Positions 21,077 through 30,838 are shown, counted from the stretch's first letter. The stretch: DNA of 64,000 nucleotides from Pelomonas sp. CA6 (GCF_022549225.1 NZ_JAKZFD010000005.1:124001-188000); one strand, 5' to 3'. Translations and numbers: made by a program. The notes: a model not told the origin generated them from the sequence alone.

Positions 21077-22201
21077 ATGCTGCGTCCCTCCCATGTCTTC
21101 CGCCTGGGCGTCAAGGAGCTGTGGAGCCTGTGGCGCGACCCGATGATGCTGGTGCTGATCGTCTACACCTTCAGCGTCTCCATCTATGTCGCGGCGACGG
21201 CGATGCCGGAGAGCCTGCGCCATGCCGCGATCGCCATCGTCGACGAGGACGCGTCGCCGCTGTCCGCGCGCATCGCCGCGAGCTTTTACGAACCGCACTT
21301 CCGCACGCCGCGGCTGGTCAGCGCCGCCGAGGTGGACGGGCTGATGGACCGCGGCGAGCAGACCTTCGTGCTGGTGATCCCGCCGGGCTTCCAGCGCGAG
21401 GTGCTGGCCGGCCGCGCGCCGGCGCTGCAGCTCAACATCGACGCCACGCGCATGAGCCAGGCCTTCACCGGCGGCGGCTACATCCAGCAGATGCTGGCGG
21501 CCGAGATCGGCGGCTTTCTGCAGCGCCATGGCGGTGCCGCGCCGCCGCCGGTGGACATGGCGCTGCGCATGCGCTTCAACCCCAATCTGGAGCACGCCTG
21601 GTTTGGTTCGCTGATGGAGATCATCAACAACGTCACCATGCTGTCCATCATCCTGACCGGCGCCGCGCTGATCCGCGAACGCGAGCACGGCACGGTGGAG
21701 CATCTGCTGGTGATGCCGGTGACGCCGTCGGAGATCATGCTGGCCAAGGTCTGGTCCATGGGCCTGGTGGTGCTGGTGGCGGCGCTGGGTGCGCTGCTGC
21801 TGGTGGTGCAGGGCGCGCTGCATGTGCCGGTGCAGGGCTCGCTGGCGCTGTTCGCGCTGGCCACCGCGCTGCATCTGTTCGCCACCACCTCCATGGGCAT
21901 CTTCCTGGCCACGCTGGCGCGCACCATGCCGCAGTTCGGCATGCTGCTGGTGCTGGTGCTGCTGCCGCTGCAGCTGCTGTCCGGCGGCGTGACGCCGCGC
22001 GAGAGCATGCCGCTGGCGGTGCAATGGATCATGCAGGCGGCGCCGACCACGCATTTCGTCGCCGCCGGGCAGGCCATCCTGTACCGCGGCGCCGGGCTGG
22101 CGGTGGTGTGGCCGCAGCTGCTCGCCGTGCTGGCGATCGGCAGTGTGCTGTTCGGCGCGGCGCTGTCGCGTTTCCGCAAGACCATCGCGCAGATGGCCTG
22201 A
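21077..22201 (+). CDS. ABC-2 type permease (YhhJ-like)
   Basis: A 374-residue membrane protein of the ABC-2 family. It has one N-terminal helix (about residues 22-42), a periplasmic domain, then five or six helices from about residue 170 (SLMEIINNVTMLSIILTGAA) to the end. It contains the family segment REREHGTVEHLLVMPVTPSE. The frame is open 26 codons upstream, but that stretch is Pro/Arg-rich and unlike the family, so MLRPSH was taken as the start. It should complete the transporter with the upstream RbbA-like fusion. Confidence 0.9.
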   Translation: MLRPSHVFRLGVKELWSLWRDPMMLVLIVYTFSVSIYVAATAMPESLRHAAIAIVDEDASPLSARIAASFYEPHFRTPRLVSAAEVDGLMDRGEQTFVLVIPPGFQREVLAGRAPALQLNIDATRMSQAFTGGGYIQQMLAAEIGGFLQRHGGAAPPPVDMALRMRFNPNLEHAWFGSLMEIINNVTMLSIILTGAALIREREHGTVEHLLVMPVTPSEIMLAKVWSMGLVVLVAALGALLLVVQGALHVPVQGSLALFALATALHLFATTSMGIFLATLARTMPQFGMLLVLVLLPLQLLSGGVTPRESMPLAVQWIMQAAPTTHFVAAGQAILYRGAGLAVVWPQLLAVLAIGSVLFGAALSRFRKTIAQMA

Positions 22202-22223
22202 GCACGAACGACAAGGGGGTGAG

Positions 22224-23630
22224 ATGAACGAGAGTCTGGACCTGCTGCACAACCGCAGCTTCGACGAGATCGCGGTGGGCGACCGCGCGAGCATGACGCG
22301 CATCGTCACCGCGGCCGACCTGCAGCTGTTCGCCATCCTCTCCGGCGACATCAATCCGCAGCACCTGGACGAGGGCTTCGCCGCGACGACGCGCTTTCAC
22401 GGCGTGATCGCGCACGGCATGCTGGGCGGCGCGCTGATCTCCGCGGTGCTGGGCACGCGGCTGCCGGGGCCGGGCACCATCTACCTGGGGCAGACGCTGC
22501 GCTTCCTGGCGCCGGTGCGCATCGGCGACCGGCTGGAGGTCAGCGTCGCCGTCATCGCGCGCCAGGAGGCCAAGCGGCGCGTGACGCTGGACTGCCGCTG
22601 CGTCAACCAGGACGGCGTCACCGTGGTCGACGGGCAGGCCGAGGTGATCGCGCCGCAGGAGCGCATCGAGTGGCGCGCCAGCGCGTTGCCCGAGCTGCGG
22701 CTCAGCGAAGGCGGTGGCGGCCTGGCGCGGCTGCTGGCGGCGGCGCGGCCGCTGGGGCCGCTGCGCATGGCGGTGGTCCATCCCTGCGACGCGGCCAGCC
22801 TCGGCGCCGCGCTGGAGGCGCGCGACGCCGGGCTGATCGAGCCGGTGCTGGTCGCGCCGCGCGCGCGGCTGGAAGCGGTGGCGCAGCAGGAGGGCTGGTC
22901 GCTGCAGGGCGTGGCGATCGAGGACGCGGCGCACAGCCACGACAGCGCCGCGCGCGCCGCCGCGCTGGCGGCCGCCGGCGAGGTGGGCGCGCTGATGAAG
23001 GGCAGCCTGCACACCGACGAGCTGATGGCGGCCGTGCTGTCCGACGCCGGCGGGCTGCGCACCAAGCGCCGCGCCAGCCATTGCTTCCTGATGCAGTCGC
23101 CGGCCTATCCGCGCCCCTTCATCATCACCGACGCGGCGCTCAACATCGCGCCCACGCTGGAGCACAAGGCCGACATCGTGCGCAACGCCGTGGAGCTGGC
23201 GCAGGCCATCGGCGTGGCGCAGCCGCGTGTGGCCATCCTCGCCGCGGTGGAGACGGTGAACCCGCACATGCCCGCGACGCTGGACGCCGCCGCGCTGTGC
23301 AAGATGGCCGACCGCGGCCAGATCGCCGGCGCGGTGGTCGATGGGCCGCTGGCCTTCGACAACGCCATCTCCATCGCCGCCGCGCGCATCAAAGGCATAC
23401 GGTCGGAGGTGGCGGGGCAGGCCGACATCCTGGTCGTGCCCGACCTGGAGAGCGGCAACATGCTGGCCAAGCAGCTGGAATACCTGGGTGGCGCGGCCAG
23501 CGCCGGCCTGGTGATGGGCGCGCGCGTGCCGGTGGTGCTGACCAGCCGCGCCGATTCGCGCGAGTCGCGCATCGCCTCCTGCGCGCTGGCGCTGCTGCTG
23601 GCCCAGCATTACCGGAGCACGCCGCCGTGA
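22224..23630 (+). CDS. Bifunctional MaoC-like hydratase / phosphate acetyltransferase
   Basis: A 468-residue two-domain enzyme. Residues 1 to about 145 are a MaoC/PhaJ hot-dog domain with the (R)-hydratase signature FAILSGDINPQHLDEGFAA and FHGVIAHGMLGGALISAVLG. Residues about 160-468 form a phosphate acetyl/butyryltransferase domain (KADIVRNAVELA, GPLAFDNAIS, DLESGNMLAKQLEYL). Together they could make (R)-hydroxyacyl-CoA from enoyl-CoA and interconvert acyl-CoA with acyl-phosphate. A strong AAGGGGGTGAG site precedes the ATG. The downstream acetate kinase uses the acyl-phosphate and the upstream PhaC-like protein could use the hydroxyacyl-CoA, so the order makes biochemical sense. Confidence 0.9.
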   Translation: MNESLDLLHNRSFDEIAVGDRASMTRIVTAADLQLFAILSGDINPQHLDEGFAATTRFHGVIAHGMLGGALISAVLGTRLPGPGTIYLGQTLRFLAPVRIGDRLEVSVAVIARQEAKRRVTLDCRCVNQDGVTVVDGQAEVIAPQERIEWRASALPELRLSEGGGGLARLLAAARPLGPLRMAVVHPCDAASLGAALEARDAGLIEPVLVAPRARLEAVAQQEGWSLQGVAIEDAAHSHDSAARAAALAAAGEVGALMKGSLHTDELMAAVLSDAGGLRTKRRASHCFLMQSPAYPRPFIITDAALNIAPTLEHKADIVRNAVELAQAIGVAQPRVAILAAVETVNPHMPATLDAAALCKMADRGQIAGAVVDGPLAFDNAISIAAARIKGIRSEVAGQADILVVPDLESGNMLAKQLEYLGGAASAGLVMGARVPVVLTSRADSRESRIASCALALLLAQHYRSTPP

Positions 23631-24841
23631 GCGCCGCCACCCGGGTCGCGGTGCTGAACTGCGGGTCGTCCAGCATCAAGTTCGCGCTGTTCGACGCCGA
23701 CGGCGGCGTGGCCGGCCTGGCGCGCCGTCCGCGCTGGGGCGGGCGCGTCGAGGGCATCGGCGGGCCGGCGCCGCGCCTGCTGCTCAGCGACGCCGAGCCG
23801 CGCGCGCTGGCGCTGGACCCCGCCGCGCCCTATCACGCGGCGCTGGAAACGCTGCGCGACGCGATGCGCGAGCGCCTGGGCGCCGACCGCCTGCTGGCGG
23901 TGGCGCACCGCGTGGTGCACGGCGGCGCCCACCATGCCGCGCCGCTGCGGCTGGACGCCGCGCTGCTGGCCGAGCTGCGCGCGCTGATCCCGCTGGCGCC
24001 GCTGCACCAGCCCTTCGCGCTGGAAGCCATCGAGGTGCTGCTGCGCGAGCGCCCCACGCTGCCACAGATTGCCTGCTTCGACACCGCCTTCCACCACACG
24101 CTGCCGCTGGAGGAGCAGCTGCTGCCGCTGCCCTGGTCGGCCTACGAGCGCGGGCTGCGCCGCTACGGCTTCCACGGCCTGTCCTACGAATACCAGGCCA
24201 CCGTGCTGCCGGAACGCCATGGCGACCGCGCGCGCGGTCGCGTGCTGGTGGCGCACCTGGGCAGCGGCGCCAGCCTGTGCGCGATGCGCGGGCTGCGCAG
24301 CGTGGCCACCACCATGGGCTTCTCGGCGCTGGACGGCCTGATGATGGGCACGCGCTGCGGCGCGCTGGACCCCGGCGCGCTGCTCTATCTGATGGAGCAG
24401 GAGGGGCTGAGCCCGCACGACGTGGGCCAGATGCTCTACCACGAGGCCGGGCTGCTGGGCGTGTCGGGCACGTCCGCCGAGCCGCGCGTGCTGCTGCCGC
24501 GCGAGGCCGGGGACGCGCGCGCCGCCGCGGCGCTGGCGCTGTACGTGCGCCGCATCGTGCGCGAGGCCGGCGCGCTGGTCGCGGTGCTGGGCGGGTTGGA
24601 CCTGCTGGTGTTCACCGCCGGCATCGGCGAGCACCAGCCCGAGATCCGCAGCCGCGTCTGCGCCGGGCTGGCCTTCCTCGGGCTGCGGCTGGACGAGGCC
24701 GCCAATGCGCGCCACGAGCCCTTGATCTCCGCGCCCGGCAGCGCGGTGCGCGTCGCGGTGGAGCCGGCCAACGAGGAGTGGGTGGCCGCCCGCCACGCGC
24801 TGGCGCTGCTGCAGCCCCACGCCGGGCCGGCCGAGGGCTGA
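23627..24841 (+). CDS. ackA: Acetate/propionate kinase
   Basis: A 404-residue ASKHA-fold kinase that makes ATP from acetyl-phosphate. Signatures are [13 protein letters not shown] near the N-terminus, [55 protein letters not shown] and [13 protein letters not shown]. The start is GTG, overlapping the stop of the MaoC-Pta gene (GTGA). Together they form a substrate-level phosphorylation pair from acyl-CoA. The open frame continues far upstream but is only the shadow of the previous gene. ureE follows after 40 nt. Confidence 0.95.
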   Translation: MSAATRVAVLNCGSSSIKFALFDADGGVAGLARRPRWGGRVEGIGGPAPRLLLSDAEPRALALDPAAPYHAALETLRDAMRERLGADRLLAVAHRVVHGGAHHAAPLRLDAALLAELRALIPLAPLHQPFALEAIEVLLRERPTLPQIACFDTAFHHTLPLEEQLLPLPWSAYERGLRRYGFHGLSYEYQATVLPERHGDRARGRVLVAHLGSGASLCAMRGLRSVATTMGFSALDGLMMGTRCGALDPGALLYLMEQEGLSPHDVGQMLYHEAGLLGVSGTSAEPRVLLPREAGDARAAAALALYVRRIVREAGALVAVLGGLDLLVFTAGIGEHQPEIRSRVCAGLAFLGLRLDEAANARHEPLISAPGSAVRVAVEPANEEWVAARHALALLQPHAGPAEG

Positions 24842-24881
24842 AGCGGTACAGTGCGGGACGAACGAACGGAGTGCTCCCGCG

Positions 24882-25616
24882 ATGATCCAAGTGACCAAAT
24901 GCCTGCCCCGCGGCCGGGGCCTGGCCCCCGTGCTGCTCAAGCGCGCCGCCACCGTGGTGCTGGACTGGGACACGCGGCAGAAGAGCCGTTTCCAGGCCCG
25001 CGACAGCGAGGGCCGCGAGCTGGGCGTCTTCCTCCCGCGCGGCAGCGTGGTGCGCGGCGGCGACGTGCTGGTGGCCGAGGACGGCTCGCTGATCCGCGTG
25101 CAGGCGGCGGCCCAGCCGCTGCTGCGCATCACCGCCTGCGGCGAGCATGGTTCGCCCTTCGACCTGACCCGCGCCGCCTACCACCTGGGCAACCGCCATG
25201 TCGCCATCGAGCTGCAGCCCGACCACCTGAAGATCGAACCCGACCATGTGCTGGCCGACATGCTGCGCGCAATGCACCTCACGGTGCAGGCGGTGGAGGA
25301 GGGCTTCGAGCCCGAGGGCGGCGCCTATGCGGCGCAGGGGCATGACCACGGGCACGGGCACGGGCATGCGCATGCGCATGGCGAGGGCCACGTTCACGGC
25401 CCCGGCTGCAGCCATGGCCACGACCATGGCCATGCCCACGCCCCGGCCGCCGTGTCCGTGCCGCTGGAGCGCATTCCGGTGAAGGCCGCGCCCCATGTCC
25501 ACGGTCCGGGTTGCAAGCACGGGCACGAGCATGGCCACGACCATGGGCATCACGCTCATGGCCACGGCGATGAACACAGCCCCGCCAAACATGGACACGG
25601 CGGCCACGGCCACTGA
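24882..25616 (+). CDS. ureE: Urease accessory protein UreE with long His-rich tail
   Basis: A 244-residue nickel metallochaperone. Residues 1-80 form the peptide-binding domain ([35 protein letters not shown]). Residues 80-150 form the metal-binding domain ([13 protein letters not shown]). About 90 C-terminal residues follow, dominated by His, Gly and Asp with a few Cys ([26 protein letters not shown]). The tail is longer than in most UreE proteins and should bind or store several nickel ions. It overlaps ureF and belongs to the second urease block. The His codons make the DNA locally repetitive. Confidence 0.96.
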   Translation: MIQVTKCLPRGRGLAPVLLKRAATVVLDWDTRQKSRFQARDSEGRELGVFLPRGSVVRGGDVLVAEDGSLIRVQAAAQPLLRITACGEHGSPFDLTRAAYHLGNRHVAIELQPDHLKIEPDHVLADMLRAMHLTVQAVEEGFEPEGGAYAAQGHDHGHGHGHAHAHGEGHVHGPGCSHGHDHGHAHAPAAVSVPLERIPVKAAPHVHGPGCKHGHEHGHDHGHHAHGHGDEHSPAKHGHGGHGH

Positions 25617-26322
25617 TCCGCCGCCGCGCTGGGACGCGGTGCCGCCGGCGCTGCGCCTGGCCTGGCTGGCGTCGCCGGCGCTGCCGATCGGCGCGTTCTC
25701 CTATTCCGAGGGGCTGGAGTCGGCCGTCGAGCATGGCCTGGTGCGCGACGAGGCCGGTGCGACGCACTGGCTGGCGCAGCAGCTGGCGCTGATGGCGCGC
25801 GGCGATCTGGCCGCGATCGCGCAGGGCCTGGCGGCCTGGCGCGCCGACGACACCGCCGCGCTGGCGGCGCTGCACGACTGGCTGCGCTGCAGCCGCGACG
25901 GCGCCGAGTCGCGCCTGCAGAGCGAGCAGACCGGGCAGTCGCTGGCGGTCTGGCTGCGTGGCTGGGCGGCGCAGGACGCGCCGCTGGCCGGGCGCCTGGC
26001 GCTGCTGCGGACCCTGGGCGCGCCGCCCCCGTTCGCGCTCGTGATGGCGCTGGCGCTGGCCAGCATTCCGCTGCCCGACGAGGCGCTGCTGTCCGGCTGC
26101 GCCTTTGGCTGGGCCGAGAACCAGGTCCAGGCGGCGCTCAAGGCCGTGCCGCTGGGCCAGAGCGCCGGCCAGCGCGTGCTGGGCCATCTGGCCGCCCGCA
26201 TCCCCGCCGCGGTGGCCACGGCCCTCGCGACCCCGCCCGCGCAGCGCCAGCTGTTCGCTCCCATGCTGTCCATCCTGGCCGCGCGTCACGAAACCCAGTA
26301 TTCACGCCTGTTCCGATCATGA
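25591..26322 (+). CDS. ureF: Urease accessory protein UreF
   Basis: A 243-residue UreF, part of the UreDFG complex that loads nickel and CO2 into urease. Family segments are [20 protein letters not shown] and [20 protein letters not shown]. The start is uncertain: ATGs at 25591, 25570 and 25495 are all in frame inside the ureE His tail, and none has a clear ribosome-binding site. The last was chosen as giving a normal length. The stop overlaps ureG by 4 nt. Confidence 0.92.
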   Translation: MDTAATATDPPPRWDAVPPALRLAWLASPALPIGAFSYSEGLESAVEHGLVRDEAGATHWLAQQLALMARGDLAAIAQGLAAWRADDTAALAALHDWLRCSRDGAESRLQSEQTGQSLAVWLRGWAAQDAPLAGRLALLRTLGAPPPFALVMALALASIPLPDEALLSGCAFGWAENQVQAALKAVPLGQSAGQRVLGHLAARIPAAVATALATPPAQRQLFAPMLSILAARHETQYSRLFRS

Positions 26323-26969
26323 GCCAAGCTCTGCACCACATCCCCGGCCGCACCAAGACCCTGCCTCCGCTGCGCGTGGGCATCGGCGGACCGGTGGGGT
26401 CCGGCAAGACCACGCTGCTGGAAATGCTGTGCAAAGCCATGCGCGAGCGCTGGGACCTGGTCGCGATCACCAACGACATCTACACCAAGGAAGACCAGCG
26501 TTTGCTCACCGTCAGCGGCGCGCTGCCGCCGGAGCGCATCCTGGGCGTGGAGACCGGCGGCTGCCCGCACACCGCGATCCGCGAGGACGCCTCGATCAAC
26601 CTCGAGGCCATCGACCGCATGCTGGCCCGCTTTCCCGAGGCCGACGTGGTCTTCATCGAATCCGGCGGCGACAACCTCGCCGCCACCTTCAGCCCCGAGC
26701 TCAGCGACCTGACCCTCTACGTGATCGACGTTGCGGCCGGCGAGAAGATCCCGCGCAAGGGCGGCCCCGGCATCACCAAGAGCGACCTCTTCGTGATCAA
26801 CAAGACCGACCTCGCGCCCCATGTGGGCGCCGACCTCGCGGTGATGGAAGCCGACACGCGGCGCATGCGCTCGTCGCGGCCCTTCGTGATGACCAACCTG
26901 AAGACCCTGGCGGGGCTGGATCAGGTGGTGGCCTTCATCGAGCAGAAGGGCATGCTGGGGAAGGGCTGA
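26319..26969 (+). CDS. ureG: Urease accessory GTPase UreG
   Basis: A 216-residue SIMIBI GTPase that drives nickel delivery. The P-loop is [17 protein letters not shown]. The nickel-binding CPH motif is in [16 protein letters not shown], followed by [18 protein letters not shown] and the base-recognition NKTD. Length is typical and the gene is intact. It overlaps ureF by ATGA and ends the urease block; a GC-rich hairpin follows. Confidence 0.97.
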   Translation: MSQALHHIPGRTKTLPPLRVGIGGPVGSGKTTLLEMLCKAMRERWDLVAITNDIYTKEDQRLLTVSGALPPERILGVETGGCPHTAIREDASINLEAIDRMLARFPEADVVFIESGGDNLAATFSPELSDLTLYVIDVAAGEKIPRKGGPGITKSDLFVINKTDLAPHVGADLAVMEADTRRMRSSRPFVMTNLKTLAGLDQVVAFIEQKGMLGKG

Positions 26970-26991
26970 GTCCGAGCGTCATGACGCAGCG

Positions 26992-27014
26992 CCCGTTGCC
27001 GGGACGGCGACGGG
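26992..27014 (+). terminator. Stem-loop downstream of ureG
   Basis: CCCGTTGCC and GGCGACGGG can form a 9-bp stem (one G-T pair) with a 5-nt loop, 22 nt after the ureG stop. No T-run follows, so it may slow polymerase or protect the mRNA end rather than terminate alone. Confidence 0.4.
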
Positions 27015-27058
27015 TGTCGTGTCCGCTGGCGATCGGCTGAAGAGCGCCAGCGGGAGAC

Positions 27059-27310
27059 TCACTTCTCTTTGATCTTCCGGTACACGAAGACCGTCAGGCC
27101 GACACAGAGGCAAGACAGGCTCCCCAGGATGATGATCTGCGTCCAGTCGTGCTCCATGTTCCCATTGCTTCGCCCCAGTTGGGCGTTCACCTCGACGAGG
27201 TGCAGATAGCTGCTGACCACCTGCCCGAGCATGAGGAGACACACCAGGGTCGCGAAAACCATCAACATGACATGCCGTGCATTGAGCTGATTGTGGCTGG
27301 GTGAGGCCAC
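27059..27310 (-). CDS. Small two-helix membrane protein, unknown function
   Basis: An 83-residue protein with a hydrophobic helix at about residues 15-35 (MLMVFATLVCLLMLGQVV). A short polar segment with NGNMEHDW follows, then a second helix (about 55-75) and a basic tail. The start is GTG with a GAGG site 8 nt upstream; the longer open frame lacks such a site and turns Arg/Pro-rich. Codon use is less GC-biased than in the flanking genes. It is a single gene, opposite in direction to both neighbours. No family was recognised. Confidence 0.65.
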   Translation of the reverse strand: MASPSHNQLNARHVMLMVFATLVCLLMLGQVVSSYLHLVEVNAQLGRSNGNMEHDWTQIIILGSLSCLCVGLTVFVYRKIKEK

Positions 27311-27590
27311 GGTGAGTTCCTCTCGCGAAGGGAATGGCGCGATTCTGCCAAGCGGGCTGTCACCAGCCCCCAGAAATGCACGCAAGGGGCGCAGCAGCGG
27401 GCGCCGCCCGGTCGTGGCGCCCCGCCAACCGGCCGGGTCTCGCCCTTGACGAACATCACCAGGCCGCCGGCGGCCCCTCTTAAGATGTCCGCATGAATGC
27501 ACGGCACTTTCCCTGGGCCGCACCGTGGCCGGCCGGACCCGATGGCGTTGGCGCGCGGCCCCCGGGCACCCCGCGCGCGAGGACGGCGCG

Positions 27591-28856
27591 ATGAGCGCCT
27601 GGCGTCCGAAGCGGTGGCAGCTGGGTCTGCTGGCCGGCGTGGCCTTGGCCGCGGCGTCGCTGGCGCTGTGGAGCTGGCGCGATCCGGTGCTGGAAGTGGC
27701 CGAGGTGCACGCCGCACCGCTGCGCCAGACGCTGCAGTTCAGCGCCCGCGTGCAGTCGCCCAAGCGCGTGGAGATGGGCAGCACGCTGACGGCGCGGGTG
27801 GCCGAGGTGCGGGTGCGCGAGGGCGACCGGGTGCGCCAGGGTCAGGTCTTGCTGCAGCTGGACGCGGCGGAGTGGCAGGCGGCGCTGGACCAGGCCCGCG
27901 CCCAGGCGCTGCAGGCGCGCGAGAAGCTGCGCAGCCAGCGCGAGCAGGGGTTGCTGGTGGCCCAGGCGCAGCTGGCGCAGGCCCAGGCCGCGCAGGCGCA
28001 GGCCGAGCAGGACTGGACGCGCACGCAGTCGCTGGTGGGCGCGGGGTTTCTGAGCCCGGCGCGCCTGGACGACGCGCGCAAGGCGCTGGACGTGGCCCAG
28101 GCCCAGGTACGCAGCGCGCAGGCGCAGCTGGACGCGCAGGCGCGCCAGGGCAGTGAAGCCGCCGCGGCGCTGGCGCAGTGGCAGGCCGCCGAGGCGGCCG
28201 CGCGGCTGGCGCAGAGCAAGCTGGCGCAGACGCAGATCCTCGCGGTGGCCGACGGCCAGGTGCTGGAGCGGCTGGCCGAGCCGGGGCAGATCGTGCAGCC
28301 GGGCAAGGCGCTGCTGGGCCAGTCGGTCGACGGGCCGCTGGAACTCATTGCACTGGTCGATGAACGCTACCTGGGCCAGCTGCAGCCGGGGCAGGCGGCG
28401 CGCGTGCTCGCCGATGCCTATCCGGGCCGGCCCTTCGACGCGCGGCTGGACCGCCTGGCGCCGCAGGTGGACGCGCAGCGCGGCGCGGTGCAGGTCTGGC
28501 TGCGCCCCGAGGGCGCGGCGCCGGCCTTTCTGCGCGAGGACATGACGCTGTCGGTGGAGCTGCTCACCGCGCAGCGCGAACGCGCGCTGACGGTGCCGCT
28601 GACCGCGCTGCGCAGCGACCGCGGCGCCGAGGGCAGCGTGGCCGTGCTGCGCGAGGGCCGGGTGGAGGAGCGCGCGATCGGACTGGGGCTGCGCAACCTG
28701 GACCATGTCGAGGTGCTGCGCGGATTGTCCGACGGCGAACAGCTGCTGCTGGACGCGCAGGCGCCGCTGGGCCACCGGGCGCGGGCGCGCGTGGTCGAGA
28801 CGGCCACGCCCAAGGGCGTGAGCCGCGACGCGCGCGGCCTGGGCGGGATGCGCTGA
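27591..28856 (+). CDS. RND/MacA-type membrane fusion protein
   Basis: A 421-residue periplasmic adaptor with an N-terminal membrane anchor (about residues 8-27). A lipoyl half (ARVAEVRVREGDRVRQGQVL), a long coiled-coil hairpin (about 85-215) and C-terminal barrel domains follow. A GAGGA site lies 7 nt before the ATG. The next two genes encode a FtsX-type permease and an ATPase, so it is the adaptor of a MacAB-like exporter. No outer-membrane partner is encoded in the cluster. The 280 nt upstream contain no supported gene. Confidence 0.9.
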   Translation: MSAWRPKRWQLGLLAGVALAAASLALWSWRDPVLEVAEVHAAPLRQTLQFSARVQSPKRVEMGSTLTARVAEVRVREGDRVRQGQVLLQLDAAEWQAALDQARAQALQAREKLRSQREQGLLVAQAQLAQAQAAQAQAEQDWTRTQSLVGAGFLSPARLDDARKALDVAQAQVRSAQAQLDAQARQGSEAAAALAQWQAAEAAARLAQSKLAQTQILAVADGQVLERLAEPGQIVQPGKALLGQSVDGPLELIALVDERYLGQLQPGQAARVLADAYPGRPFDARLDRLAPQVDAQRGAVQVWLRPEGAAPAFLREDMTLSVELLTAQRERALTVPLTALRSDRGAEGSVAVLREGRVEERAIGLGLRNLDHVEVLRGLSDGEQLLLDAQAPLGHRARARVVETATPKGVSRDARGLGGMR

Positions 28857-30086
28857 ATGCGCTGGCGCGGCCTGGGCTTCGAATGGCGGGTGGCGTTGCG
28901 CTTCCTGTTCGAGGGGCGCTTCCAGAGCCTGCTGATCATCGTCGGCGTCGCCGCCGGCGTGGCCGTGGTGGCCTACATCTCGGCGCTGGTCGGCGGGCTG
29001 CAGCGCAACACGCTGGAGAAGACGCTGGGCGCGCAGCCGCATGTGGTGATCTCGCCACCCGACGAGGTGGTGCGTCCGGCCTGGCCGGCGCCGCCCGGCG
29101 TGCGCCCGCTGACCGACACGCAGGCGCGCGCGCAGCGCCTGCTCAGCCTGGGCAACTGGCCCGCGGCGCGCGCCTGGCTGGACACGCGGCCCGAGATCGC
29201 CGCGGTGTCGCCGCTGGTGGCCGGCGCCGCGCTGGCGCAGCGCGGCGAGGCCAGCCGCTCGGTGTCGGTGCAGGGCGTGGAGCTGGAAAGCTATGCGCGC
29301 ATCGTCAATCTGCGCCAGCGCATCGCCGCCGGCGAGATGCGCCTGCTGCCCGGCGAGGCGCTGATCGGCCAGCAGCTGGCGGCGGACCTGGGCCTGCGCG
29401 TGGGTGACCGGCTGGTGCTCAACACCGGCAGCCGCAGCGACAACGTGCGCATCAGCGGGCTGCTGGACTATGGCGCGCGCGAGCTCAACCGGCGCACCGT
29501 GCTGCTGCCGCTGCGCAGCGCGCAAAGCCTGCTGGACCTGCCCGGCGGCGCGACGCAGATCGACCTGTCGCTGCGCGACGTCTGGGCGGCGCAGGAGCTG
29601 GCGCAGCAGCTGGGCCGCATGCTGCCCTACAAGGTGGAGAGCTGGCAGGAGACGAATGCGCAGCTGGTCTCGGCGCTGAACGCGCAGAGCGTCAGCACCA
29701 CGCTGATCCGCGCCGTGGTGATGGTGGTCGTGGTGCTGGGCATCGCCAGCGTGCTGGTGGTGACGGTGGTGCAGAAGCGCCGCGAAATCGGCATCCTGCG
29801 CGCGATGGGGGTCACGCGGGCGCAGATCATGCGCGTCTTCCTGGTCCAGGGCGCGGTGGTCGCGGTGCTGGGCTCGCTGCTGGGCGTGGCGCTGGCGGTG
29901 GCCATGGTCTATCTGTTCACGCATTTCGTGCGCGGCTCCGACGGGCTGCCGCTGTTCGTGATCCAGCTGCCGGCGTCGGTGGCGCTGCAGGTCAGTGGCA
30001 TGGCGCTGCTGGCCGGCGTACTGGCCGCGTGGGCGCCGGCGCGCCGCGCCGCGGCCATGGACCCGGCGCAGGCGATACGGCTATGA
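28857..30086 (+). CDS. FtsX/MacB-type ABC transporter permease
   Basis: A 409-residue permease with one helix near residues 20-45, a large periplasmic MacB_PCD-like domain, and three helices in the last 140 residues (including VVMVVVVLGIASVLVVTVVQ). The FtsX core KRREIGILRAMGVTRAQIMR is present. It starts right after the adaptor stop and overlaps the ATPase gene by 4 nt. The layout resembles LolC/E as well as MacB, so the cargo could be a lipoprotein, peptide or drug. Confidence 0.9.
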   Translation: MRWRGLGFEWRVALRFLFEGRFQSLLIIVGVAAGVAVVAYISALVGGLQRNTLEKTLGAQPHVVISPPDEVVRPAWPAPPGVRPLTDTQARAQRLLSLGNWPAARAWLDTRPEIAAVSPLVAGAALAQRGEASRSVSVQGVELESYARIVNLRQRIAAGEMRLLPGEALIGQQLAADLGLRVGDRLVLNTGSRSDNVRISGLLDYGARELNRRTVLLPLRSAQSLLDLPGGATQIDLSLRDVWAAQELAQQLGRMLPYKVESWQETNAQLVSALNAQSVSTTLIRAVVMVVVVLGIASVLVVTVVQKRREIGILRAMGVTRAQIMRVFLVQGAVVAVLGSLLGVALAVAMVYLFTHFVRGSDGLPLFVIQLPASVALQVSGMALLAGVLAAWAPARRAAAMDPAQAIRL

Positions 30087-30838
30087 GCGCGCCCGCGAGT
30101 CCTCCCTCCGAGGTGTCGCGCGCGCCACTGGTGCGGCTGCAGGCGCTGTCCAAGACCTACAACCTCGGCGAACCGGGCGAGACTCAGGTGCTGCACGAGC
30201 TGTCGCTGCAGATCGCGCATGGCGAGTTTGCCGCGCTGATCGGGCCTTCGGGCTCGGGCAAGAGCACGCTGCTGAACATCCTCGGCCTCTTGGAGCGGCC
30301 CAGCGCGGGCGGCTACGAGCTGGACGGCCGCGCCGTGCAGGACCTGGACGACGACGCGCTGACCGAAGCGCGCCAGCGCCAGCTGGGCTTCGTGTTCCAG
30401 TTCCATCACCTGCTGCCGGCCTTCAGCGCGCTTGAAAACGTCTGCCTGCCGGCGATGGCGCGCGATGGCCGCATCAGCGCCGCGGTGCGCGAGCGCGGCC
30501 GCGCGCTGCTGGCCGCGGTGGGGCTGGCGCAGGCGATGGAGCGCAGCCCGCGCCAGCTCTCGGGCGGCATGCAGCAGCGCGTGGCGATCGCGCGCGCGCT
30601 GATGCTGGAGCCGGCGCTGGTGCTGGCCGACGAGCCCACCGGGAATCTGGACACCGCGTCGTCGGACGAGGTCTTCGCGCTGCTGCGCCGCATGCATGCC
30701 GAGGTGGGCACGACCTTTCTGGTCGTCACGCACGACCCGCGCCTGGCGGCGCGCTGCGACCGCGTGATCGAGCTGGTCGACGGCCGCATCGCCCACGACG
30801 GCCCGCCGCCGGCGCCCGCGGACCGAGCGCCGCAATAG
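30083..30838 (+). CDS. ABC transporter ATP-binding protein (LolD/MacB family)
   Basis: A 251-residue ATPase. Walker [17 protein letters not shown]-loop [15 protein letters not shown], signature [15 protein letters not shown], and Walker [12 protein letters not shown] with HDPRLAARC after it are all intact. It belongs to the LolD/MacB/FtsE subfamily, which works with FtsX-type permeases such as the one encoded upstream. It is the last gene of the three-gene export operon. Confidence 0.92.
   Translation: MSAPASPPSEVSRAPLVRLQALSKTYNLGEPGETQVLHELSLQIAHGEFAALIGPSGSGKSTLLNILGLLERPSAGGYELDGRAVQDLDDDALTEARQRQLGFVFQFHHLLPAFSALENVCLPAMARDGRISAAVRERGRALLAAVGLAQAMERSPRQLSGGMQQRVAIARALMLEPALVLADEPTGNLDTASSDEVFALLRRMHAEVGTTFLVVTHDPRLAARCDRVIELVDGRIAHDGPPPAPADRAPQ

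Noticed and set aside
25340-25600. Short tandem repeats suggestive of a CRISPR-like or VNTR array
   Set aside because: They are His/Gly/Asp codons of the UreE tail; no regular spacers.
27493-27594. 33-residue frame overlapping the start of the MacA-like gene by ATGA
   Set aside because: No good ribosome-binding site and Pro/Arg/Gly-rich translation; more likely leader DNA.
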